From Oscillospiraceae bacterium (GTDB taxonomy: Bacteria; Bacillota; Clostridia; Oscillospirales; Oscillospiraceae): a stretch of DNA of 11,240 nucleotides. The position numbers and the translations under genes are program-made. This document shows, one piece after another, positions 5,503 to 11,240 of the stretch (the first letter of the stretch is position 1; each line of letters starts with the position of its first letter). Below the pieces are notes generated by a model. It was not told the DNA's origin, searched no databases, and saw nothing but the letters and a program-made list of their open reading frames with translations. Where the stretch lies: contig JAIEIQ010000160.1 in assembly GCA_029065305.1 (NCBI GenBank), forward strand, positions 1-11,240, given 5' to 3'.

Positions 5503-6863
5503 GCGGGGCGCTGCTAATCCGGGACCGGCGGCTCTACGCCAATATCTTCGCGCTGGCTTTCCCTATCATGCTCCAGCAGCTGCTGCGCGTCAGCGTGGAC
5601 ACGGTCAACAGCATCCTCCTGGGCAGCATCGACCAGCTCCAGATGTCGGCGGTGTCCCAGGCGGACCAGGTGTTCTTTATCTACTACACCGTCTGCAACG
5701 GCCTGGCGGTGGGGTGCTGCGTGCTGGTGGCCCAGTATTGGGGCCGCCGGGACGTGGAGTCCATCCGCACCGTGCTGGCAACGGGCCTGCGGACCTCCGC
5801 TGTCTTTGGGATCATCGCCACGGCGCTGGTCATGGCCTTTCCCACTCTGTTCATGCGGCTCTACAGCAGCGACGATGCCCTCATCGCCCTGGGGGCAGGG
5901 TATCTGCGGCTGGCGGCGCTGACGTATCTGCCCTGCGCCCTGAGCGTGATGATTTTCGCCGGGTGCCGGGGGGTGGAGCGGGTGAAGGTGGTGCTGGTGA
6001 CCAACATCGTCTCCTACTCCGTCAACATCCTGCTCAACTACTGCCTGCTCTACGGCCGCTTCGGCCTGCCGGAGCTGGGCATCACGGGCATCGCCGTGGG
6101 CGCGGTGACGGCCCGTCTGGTGGAGCTGGCTATCTGCGGGACGTATCTGTTGCGGATGGAGAAGCGCATTGCGTTCAAGCCGGCGGATCTCGCCCGGCGG
6201 GACCGGCAGCTGAGCCGGGACATTCTGAAGGTCAGCGGACCCATCGTGGCCCATGAGATGATCTGGTCCATGGGTACCAGCACCGGCAGCATGATCACCG
6301 GCCAGCTGGGCACCTCGGTGGTGGCGGGCTACAACGTGATGATGGTGCTCTACAACCTATGCGCCAGTGTGGGCAACGGGTATCTCAACGCGTGCAGCGT
6401 AGTCATCGCCAAGACCATCGGCGGCGGGGACCGGGAGAAGGTGAAGCGGCAGGCCAAGACCATGCTGATCGTGGGTCTGGGCATCGGCCTGATCCTGGGG
6501 GGTGTGACCCTCGTTGCCAGGGGGCCCTTCCTGTCCCTGTACAACCTGGAGCCGGACGCCGTGGCCTACGCCCGGCAGTTTATGGCGGTGATTGCCGTCA
6601 TCTGGCCCTTCTCCCTGCTGGAGATGACCGGAATGATCGGCATCCTTCGGGCCGGCGGAGACGGAAAAACCGGCTTCTATTCCGATATCGTCATCATGTG
6701 GATGGTCTGCATCCCCCTGGCGGCGCTGGCGGCCTTTGTGCTGGAGGCCCCGGCGGCGGCGGTGGTGGCGATTATCAAGACCACAATTGCCCTGGAGGCG
6801 GTTGTGGGGATCATCCGGGTCCTGTCCATGCGGTGGATCCGGGATCTGACCCAGCACCAATGA
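5499..6863 (+). CDS. MATE-family efflux transporter
   Basis: A 454-residue membrane protein with about 12 predicted hydrophobic segments, as expected for MATE exporters, which use Na+ or H+ gradients to expel organic compounds. Family-like stretches are VAQYWGRRD (77-85), GITGIAVGAVTAR (194-206), the second-half counterpart AKTIGGGDREKVKRQ (304-318), and ILRAGGDGKTGFYSD (382-396) followed by WMVCIPLA. The start at 5499 is chosen because ATGA overlaps the iunH stop (5499-5502) and GGGG lies just upstream at 5491-5494. Any start further upstream would lie well inside iunH. The overlap implies translational coupling to the nucleoside hydrolase. Substrate is unknown; from context a nucleobase, nucleoside or an analogue is a reasonable guess. 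Drug export with no relation to the operon is the alternative. Confidence 0.9.
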   Translation: MSGALLIRDRRLYANIFALAFPIMLQQLLRVSVDTVNSILLGSIDQLQMSAVSQADQVFFIYYTVCNGLAVGCCVLVAQYWGRRDVESIRTVLATGLRTSAVFGIIATALVMAFPTLFMRLYSSDDALIALGAGYLRLAALTYLPCALSVMIFAGCRGVERVKVVLVTNIVSYSVNILLNYCLLYGRFGLPELGITGIAVGAVTARLVELAICGTYLLRMEKRIAFKPADLARRDRQLSRDILKVSGPIVAHEMIWSMGTSTGSMITGQLGTSVVAGYNVMMVLYNLCASVGNGYLNACSVVIAKTIGGGDREKVKRQAKTMLIVGLGIGLILGGVTLVARGPFLSLYNLEPDAVAYARQFMAVIAVIWPFSLLEMTGMIGILRAGGDGKTGFYSDIVIMWMVCIPLAALAAFVLEAPAAAVVAIIKTTIALEAVVGIIRVLSMRWIRDLTQHQ

Positions 6864-6871
6864 GGAACTCC

Positions 6872-6895
6872 CCGCCGGTCAAATCCGGCTGGCGG
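6872..6895 (+). other. Hairpin between the MATE gene and bmpA
   Basis: GCCGG (6874-6878) pairs with CCGGC (6885-6889) around a TCAAAT loop, extended by CC 6872-6873 with GG 6891-6892 across a bulged T. An alternative pairing joins CCGCC 6872-6876 with GGCGG 6891-6895. Only three T follow, so termination would be weak at best. No convincing promoter is visible in the remaining bases before bmpA. Confidence 0.4.
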
Positions 6896-6934
6896 TTTGG
6901 ATAGTTCAAAAGAGTAAAAGGAGTGTAGGAAAAA

Positions 6935-8068
6935 ATGAAGAAAAAGTTCTCTAAGATCCTGGGCCTGGCCCTGGCACTTGCCATGGTGATGGCCATGCTG
7001 TCCGCCTGCGGCGGCGGTGGCGGCGGCGACAAGCCCGCTGACGGCAAGGACAGCGACGGCGGTTCCGACGGTGAGGGCGGCGGCAAGGGCAAGATCGCCT
7101 ATATCGTGGGCAACCTGGGCGACAAGTCCTTCTCCGACTCCGGCGAGGCCGGCATGAACATCCTCCGGGGCGAGGGCTGGGACGTCAAGACCATCGAGAC
7201 CGGCGACGCCTCCAAGGCCGACAAGTTTGACGACTACATCCGTGACGCCCTGGACCAGGGATACCAGTACATCGTGGGCTCTTCCACTTACGGTGACAAC
7301 TTCATCAACATTGCGGACGAGTACCCCGATGCCCGGTTCCTCATCTTCGATGAGATGCGCGATGAGTCCTCCCTGCCCAGCAACTCCTCCTGCATCTTCT
7401 ACGCCCAGAACGAGGGCTCCTACCTGGTGGGTATGCTGGCCGCCGGCATGAGCAAGACCGGCGTTGTGGCCGTGGACGTGGGCGTGGAGAACCCCGTCAT
7501 CAACGACTTCGTCACCGGCTATGTCCAGGGCGCTCAGGACTACAACCCCGACTGCAAGGTGATTGTCTCCGCCTGCGGCAGCTGGACCGAGCCCGCCATC
7601 ATGAAGAGCCTTGTCCTTGACCAGGCCCGCAACAACAACGCCGACGTGTTCTATCAGGTGGCCGGCGGCTCCGGCGACGGCCTGTTCGAGGCCGCTATCG
7701 AGACCGGCACCTGGGCTATCGGCGTGGACTCCGACCAGTATCAGTCCTACAAGGACAGCGAGAACCCCGAGAAGGCCGACGTCATCCTCACCTCCATGCT
7801 CAAGGAGGTCGGCAACTCCTTCGTCTCCTTCTTCCACAGCGTGGAGGCCGGCGAGGACATGTGGGGCAAGACCATCACCCTGGGCCTGAAGGAGGACTCC
7901 GTGGGCTACGTGGACAACGACTTCTTCAAGGAGAACGTGCCTGAGGATCTGCGCAACGCCATGGCCGACGCCGCCGCCAAGGTCAAGAGCGGCGAGCTGG
8001 AGGTCAAGTCCTACTACGACTTCGCCGACGAGGCGGAGTACCTGGCGTTCCTTGACAGCGCCAAGTAA
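6935..8068 (+). CDS. bmpA: BMP-family nucleoside-binding lipoprotein of an ABC importer
   Basis: This 377-residue protein is the extracellular substrate-binding part of a nucleoside importer (BMP/PnrA family). A lipoprotein signal peptide has basic KKKFSK, a hydrophobic stretch (8-21) and the lipobox LSAC with C25 as the lipidated residue. A Gly/Asp-rich linker follows to about residue 52. The binding domain then starts with KIAYIVGNLGDKSFSDSG (52-70), where DKSFSDS is the family motif. Further family features are NEGSYLVGMLAA (159-170), YQVAGGSGDGLFEAA (240-254), AIGVDSDQY (261-269) and LTSMLKEV (285-292). AAAAGGAG at 6916-6923 lies upstream, with a second weak GGA nearer the ATG. It is followed by the matching ATPase and permease genes, and a strong hairpin in the gap behind it may let this gene be expressed more than they are. 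Purine nucleosides are the likely ligands, from context. Confidence 0.92.
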   Translation: MKKKFSKILGLALALAMVMAMLSACGGGGGGDKPADGKDSDGGSDGEGGGKGKIAYIVGNLGDKSFSDSGEAGMNILRGEGWDVKTIETGDASKADKFDDYIRDALDQGYQYIVGSSTYGDNFINIADEYPDARFLIFDEMRDESSLPSNSSCIFYAQNEGSYLVGMLAAGMSKTGVVAVDVGVENPVINDFVTGYVQGAQDYNPDCKVIVSACGSWTEPAIMKSLVLDQARNNNADVFYQVAGGSGDGLFEAAIETGTWAIGVDSDQYQSYKDSENPEKADVILTSMLKEVGNSFVSFFHSVEAGEDMWGKTITLGLKEDSVGYVDNDFFKENVPEDLRNAMADAAAKVKSGELEVKSYYDFADEAEYLAFLDSAK

Positions 8069-8098
8069 GCAGCGGCAGCTGGATCAATAGAATAGAGA

Positions 8099-8137
8099 GG
8101 GGAGAGCCGGCGGCGCAGAAACCTGCCGGCTCTCCCC
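8099..8137 (+). other. Strong stem-loop between bmpA and nupA
   Basis: A perfect 13-bp stem pairs 8099-8111 (GGGGAGAGCCGGC) with 8125-8137, extended inward by a G-U and a G-C pair to a 9-base loop. No T-run follows on either strand, so it is unlikely to be a simple terminator. The stem ends only a few bases before the nupA ribosome binding site. If the stem were opened, CTCCC 8132-8136 could instead pair with GGGAG 8144-8148 and cover that site. A role as a 3' stabiliser for bmpA mRNA, or in setting the BmpA:NupABC ratio, is likely. Confidence 0.7.
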
Positions 8138-8159
8138 CGAAGAGGGAGGTTATATTTGC

Positions 8160-9710
8160 ATGGCCGATGAAGCATTGCGGATGCAAAACATCACGAAAAT
8201 TTACTCCAACGGTTTTATTGCCAATAAAGACGTGACCTTCAGCGTCGGCAAAAATGAGATCCACGCCCTTGTGGGGGAGAACGGCGCGGGTAAGACGACG
8301 CTGATGAAAATCCTCTTCGGGATGGAGGAGCCCCAGGAGGGGAAGATCTTCATCAACGGTGTGGAGGAGAAGCTGGAAAATCCCCTGCACGCGATCAGCA
8401 AGGGCGTGGGCATGGTCCACCAGCACTTTATGCTGCTGCCCTCCCTGACGGTGGCGGAGAACGTCACTCTGGGGGTGGAGCCCATCAAGAACGGCCTCTT
8501 CGACTTCGAGGGCGCTGTGAAAAAGACCCAGGAGATCGCGGACAAATACAACTTCAAAATCGACGCCCGGGCCAAGGTTCGGGATTTGAGCGTGGGCCAG
8601 ATGCAGAAGGTGGAGATCCTCAAGGCCCTCATCAAGGGCGCGAAGATCCTCATCATGGACGAGCCCACCGCCGTGCTGACGCCCCAGGAGACGGCGGAGC
8701 TGTTTGAGCAGCTCTTCACTCTCCGGGACGACGGCGTGTCCATCATCTTCATCTCCCACAAGCTGGAGGAGGTCATGTACATCTGCAGCCGCGTGACGGT
8801 GCTCCGCCACGGCCAGTGCATGGGCTCCTACGACACCAAGGGCATGACGGAGGCGGACCTCTCGAAGCTGATGGTGGGCCGCGACGTGGTGCTGAAGATT
8901 CAGAAGGCGGCCCCCGTGCTGGGCAAGCCGGTGATCTCCATCAAGAATCTGGTGAAGATCAACTCCATCGGCAAGCACGTCATCGACGGTATCTCCTTCG
9001 ACATCCACGAGGGGGAGGTTGTGGGCATCGCCGGCGTGGAGGGCAACGGCCAGACGGAGCTGAGCGAGGTGCTCAGCGGCCTGGGCTCCTTCGCCAGCGG
9101 CGACGTGGAGCTCAACGGCACCTCCATCAAGGGCAGGAGCGTCCGGCAGATCCGGGATATGGGCATGGCCTATATCGCCGAGGACCGGATGGTGGAGGGC
9201 GTGGCCGGCAACATGTCCATCAAGATGAACATTGTGGCCGACCGCTTTACCAAAAAGGACTTCAAGAGCGGGATTTTCATGAACGACAAGAAGATCAACG
9301 CCACCGTGGACCAGTACATCAAGGAGTTTGAGATTGCCTGCGACAACGCGGACCAGCCGGTGCGCATGCTCTCCGGCGGCAATATCCAGAAGGTGGTGGT
9401 GGCCCGGGAGTTCACCTCCGGCGCCAACTTCATCCTAGCCTGCCAGCCCACCCGGGGCATCGATGTGGGCACCGCCGAGATGATCCGCAAGACCATCGTG
9501 CGCAAGTCCCGGGAGGAGAAGACGGCGGCTCTGCTGATCTCCGCCGACCTCAACGAGGTGCTGGAGTGCTCCGACCGGCTGCTGGTCATGCACAAAGGCA
9601 AGATCGTCGCCGCCTTCCCCAAGGCCAACGAGGTCTCGGAGGAGACCCTGGGCGAGTATATGCTGGGCGTCCGGGAGATGAGTAAGGAAGAAATGGAGGC
9701 GTTACTGTGA
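8160..9710 (+). CDS. nupA: Nucleoside ABC transporter ATP-binding protein (two ABC domains)
   Basis: The 516-residue protein carries two nucleotide-binding domains, as in NupA/NupO and RbsA-type ATPases, and powers uptake through the two permeases downstream. Domain 1 has Walker A GENGAGKTT (39-47), Q-loop Q88 in HQHF, signature LSVGQ (143-147), Walker B ILIMDEPTAVL (163-173) and switch H200. Domain 2 has a degenerate Walker A, GVEGNGQTE (292-300), without the usual lysine; signature LSGGN (404-408); and ACQPTRGID (427-435), with Q in place of the catalytic Glu. This asymmetry is normal for the family and leaves one competent ATP site. AGAGGGAGG precedes the ATG at 8160. The TGA stop overlaps the GTG start of nupB. 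Confidence 0.94.
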   Translation: MADEALRMQNITKIYSNGFIANKDVTFSVGKNEIHALVGENGAGKTTLMKILFGMEEPQEGKIFINGVEEKLENPLHAISKGVGMVHQHFMLLPSLTVAENVTLGVEPIKNGLFDFEGAVKKTQEIADKYNFKIDARAKVRDLSVGQMQKVEILKALIKGAKILIMDEPTAVLTPQETAELFEQLFTLRDDGVSIIFISHKLEEVMYICSRVTVLRHGQCMGSYDTKGMTEADLSKLMVGRDVVLKIQKAAPVLGKPVISIKNLVKINSIGKHVIDGISFDIHEGEVVGIAGVEGNGQTELSEVLSGLGSFASGDVELNGTSIKGRSVRQIRDMGMAYIAEDRMVEGVAGNMSIKMNIVADRFTKKDFKSGIFMNDKKINATVDQYIKEFEIACDNADQPVRMLSGGNIQKVVVAREFTSGANFILACQPTRGIDVGTAEMIRKTIVRKSREEKTAALLISADLNEVLECSDRLLVMHKGKIVAAFPKANEVSEETLGEYMLGVREMSKEEMEALL

Positions 9711-10798
9711 GCAAGACACAAAAAATCGAAACAACGATGGAGCTTGTTCGGACGCTTGTCGGCCTGCTCATCGCGTATGTCATTGCCCTGGTGGTACTCT
9801 TCGCCATCAGCGACGACCCGGTCTTCGTTATCCGGCAGTTCATGGTGGGTCCCTTTACCTCGGCCCGCCGGATCGGCAGTATCATCAACCTGGCGATTCC
9901 CTTCACCATCTGCGGTCTGTCCATGTGCTTCATGTACGCGGTCAACCGCTTCAACCTGGTTCCCGAGGGCATCTTTATGCTCTCCGGCTGTATGGTCACC
10001 TGGGTGGCCCTCAGCCTGGGCGAGAGCCTGCCGTCGGTGGTGATGGTGCCGGTGCTGCTGGTGGTGGCGATTCTCACCGGCGTGGCGGTGGCCTTCATCC
10101 CCGCCATCATGGAGCGGAAGTTCAACGCCAACGTGGTGGTGGTCTCCCTGATGCTCAACAGCATCATCGGCTATCTGGGCACGGCCATCCTCCGCTACAA
10201 GCTCCGGGACGCGGACATCGCCTTCCTGGGCTCCAAGAAGCTGCCCGCAGCGGCGAGCCTGCCCAAGATCTCTTCCTTTAAGATCCAGTCCGGACTGTTC
10301 ATCGCCATCATCTGCGTGGTGGTTGTGGCGGTGCTGTTCTACAAGACCTCCTTCGGCTGGAAGATGCGCCTGGTGGGTGAGAACCCCTCCTTCGCCAAGG
10401 CGGTGGGTCTGTCCGCGGTGGGCGTGTCCTTCGCGGCCCAGCTCATCGGCGGCGGTGTGGCGGGTATCGCCGGCGCCACCGAGATCCTGAGCAACTATGA
10501 GCGCTTCCAGTGGACCGCCACCACCCAGCACGGCTTCGACGGCCTGCTGGTGGCAGTTCTGGCCAAGAAGAACCCGGCCCTGGTGCCCATCGGCGCGCTG
10601 TTTCTGGCCTACATCCGCATCGGCGCGGACGTGGTCAACACCACCGGCGACATCCCCACCGAGTTTGTCACGGTGATTCAGGGCATCATCATCCTGCTCA
10701 TCGCCGCCGAGTCCTTCATGTCCAAGACCAAGAACAAGATGATCTTCAAGGCCGCCCAGAAGGACGCGGAGGCCGCGAAGAGCAAGGCCGCTGCGTAA
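9707..10798 (+). CDS. nupB: Nucleoside ABC transporter permease, first subunit
   Basis: A 363-residue integral membrane protein of the BPD_transp_2 / NupB-type permease family, with hydrophobic segments near 17-35, 57-78, 88-105, 110-135, 142-162, 194-212, 236-256, 290-310 and 320-335. The family landmarks are RFNLVPEGIFMLSG (81-94, the NIG-EGQ region), FGWKMRLVGENPSFAKAVGL (216-235) and the coupling-type stretch GFDGLLVAVLAKKNPALVPIG (276-296). It starts at GTG 9707, overlapping the nupA stop as GTGA, with GGAGG at 9695-9699 seven bases upstream, so the two are translationally coupled. The last ~24 residues form a Lys/Ala-rich cytoplasmic tail. It would pair with the downstream permease to form the channel for nucleosides delivered by BmpA. 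Confidence 0.93.
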   Translation: MSKTQKIETTMELVRTLVGLLIAYVIALVVLFAISDDPVFVIRQFMVGPFTSARRIGSIINLAIPFTICGLSMCFMYAVNRFNLVPEGIFMLSGCMVTWVALSLGESLPSVVMVPVLLVVAILTGVAVAFIPAIMERKFNANVVVVSLMLNSIIGYLGTAILRYKLRDADIAFLGSKKLPAAASLPKISSFKIQSGLFIAIICVVVVAVLFYKTSFGWKMRLVGENPSFAKAVGLSAVGVSFAAQLIGGGVAGIAGATEILSNYERFQWTATTQHGFDGLLVAVLAKKNPALVPIGALFLAYIRIGADVVNTTGDIPTEFVTVIQGIIILLIAAESFMSKTKNKMIFKAAQKDAEAAKSKAAA

Positions 10799-10804
10799 AG
10801 GAGG
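10797..10804 (+). promoter_or_regulatory. Ribosome binding site of nupC overlapping the nupB stop
   Basis: AAAGGAGG at 10797-10804 includes the last two bases of the nupB TAA and lies 6 bases before the nupC ATG. It is a near-perfect match to the ribosome and ties nupC translation closely to nupB. Confidence 0.85.
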
Positions 10805-10810
10805 AAAGAC

Positions 10811-11240
10811 ATGAGTATTGATTGGGTAGAATTTTTAGCGGAAGCCATCCGTATGGCTACGCCCCTGATCTTTGCCGCTCTGGCCGCCCTCATCACGCGG
10901 CAGGCCGGCATGTTCAACATGGGCGTGGAGGGCATGATCCTCTGCTCCGCCCTGGCGGCAGTGGCCTTTGCCCACTACAGCGGAAACATGTGGGTGGGCC
11001 TCCTCGGCGCGGTGCTGGTGGGCCTGCTGACGGGACTGATCATCGCCTTCGCCAACCTGAGCGGAAAAACGGAGCTGTACCTGACGTGTATCGCCTTCAA
11101 CTTGGCGGCATCGGGGGGGACGGTGTTCATCATGTATGTGCTGACGGGGGAGAAATCCACCACAAGCGGCGCGTTCCGCTCCTATCAGATCCCCAACATT
11201 GACATCCCTGTCATCAAGGATATCCCCGTGATCGGCAAAA
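10811..11240 (+). CDS. nupC: Nucleoside ABC transporter permease, second subunit (3' truncated by window)
   Basis: The first 143 residues of the second permease are present; the frame is open to the window edge and no stop is seen. The start MSIDWVEFLAEAIRMATPLIFAAL and the motif GMFNMGVEGMIL (33-44), the counterpart of the family NIG-EGQ/EGM region, identify it as the NupC/NupQ-type partner of nupB. Hydrophobic segments are near residues 16-29, 40-54, 59-80 and 90-110. It follows nupB by 12 bases. The order binding protein, ATPase, permease, permease matches bmpA-nupABC in lactic acid bacteria and nupNOPQ in Bacillus, from which the names are taken. Confidence 0.92.
   Translation, partial: MSIDWVEFLAEAIRMATPLIFAALAALITRQAGMFNMGVEGMILCSALAAVAFAHYSGNMWVGLLGAVLVGLLTGLIIAFANLSGKTELYLTCIAFNLAASGGTVFIMYVLTGEKSTTSGAFRSYQIPNIDIPVIKDIPVIGK

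Noticed and set aside
9033..9059. Loss of Walker A lysine in the second NupA domain as a damaging mutation
   Set aside because: A degenerate second ATP site is usual in this double-domain family.
9170..10531. 453-codon minus-strand open frame opposite nupA and nupB
   Set aside because: His/Gly/Asp-rich composition typical of antisense reading of transporter genes; no recognisable domain.
1..11240. CRISPR arrays, tRNA/rRNA genes, transposases or phage genes
   Set aside because: No regularly spaced repeats, cloverleaf sequences or mobile-element proteins were found on either strand.

Overview
The window suggests a GC-rich Gram-positive anaerobe of the Clostridia/Oscillospiraceae type. This is inferred from an AddA-type (not RecB-type) recombination nuclease at the left edge, strong AGGAGG-like ribosome binding sites, a SigA consensus promoter, a lipoprotein binding protein with a Gram-positive-style lipobox, and codons strongly biased to G/C in the third position. 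The species cannot be named from the sequence.

Layout. Positions 1-667 hold the 3' end of addA. Positions 668-1046 are non-coding. They contain a possibly structured RNA domain (679-801), a hairpin plus T-run resembling a terminator (816-854) inside a ~97-bp palindromic element (815-911), a pair of 9-bp direct repeats (929-937, 982-990), and a perfect-consensus promoter (975-1003). From 1047 to the right edge every gene is on the + strand with short gaps or overlaps: an adenine-deaminase-family enzyme (ade), a ribokinase-like PfkB kinase (rbsK), purine nucleoside phosphorylase (deoD), inosine-uridine-type nucleoside hydrolase (iunH), a MATE-family exporter, a BMP-family nucleoside-binding lipoprotein (bmpA), a double-domain ABC ATPase (nupA), and two permeases (nupB, and nupC cut by the window edge).

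How the genes fit together. BmpA-NupA-NupB-NupC would import nucleosides. DeoD would split purine nucleosides with phosphate to base plus ribose-1-phosphate. IunH would split nucleosides with water to base plus free ribose, and RbsK would phosphorylate that ribose to ribose-5-phosphate. Ade would deaminate released adenine to hypoxanthine. The MATE protein, translationally coupled to iunH, is a candidate exporter of a product such as a nucleobase. The cluster therefore reads as a complete nucleoside uptake and catabolism unit. No phosphopentomutase, phosphoribosyltransferase or regulator gene is visible in the window.

Points most worth a second look: the ade product departs from the usual family motifs at three active-site stretches; the nucleoside hydrolase carries four evenly spaced cysteines (CxxCxxCxxC); a MATE exporter sits inside a nucleoside salvage operon; the non-coding region before ade may hold a structured RNA followed by a terminator; and all three gene gaps longer than 60 bp within the cluster contain a GC-rich hairpin without a T-run. 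No CRISPR array, tRNA, rRNA, insertion sequence or phage gene was seen.
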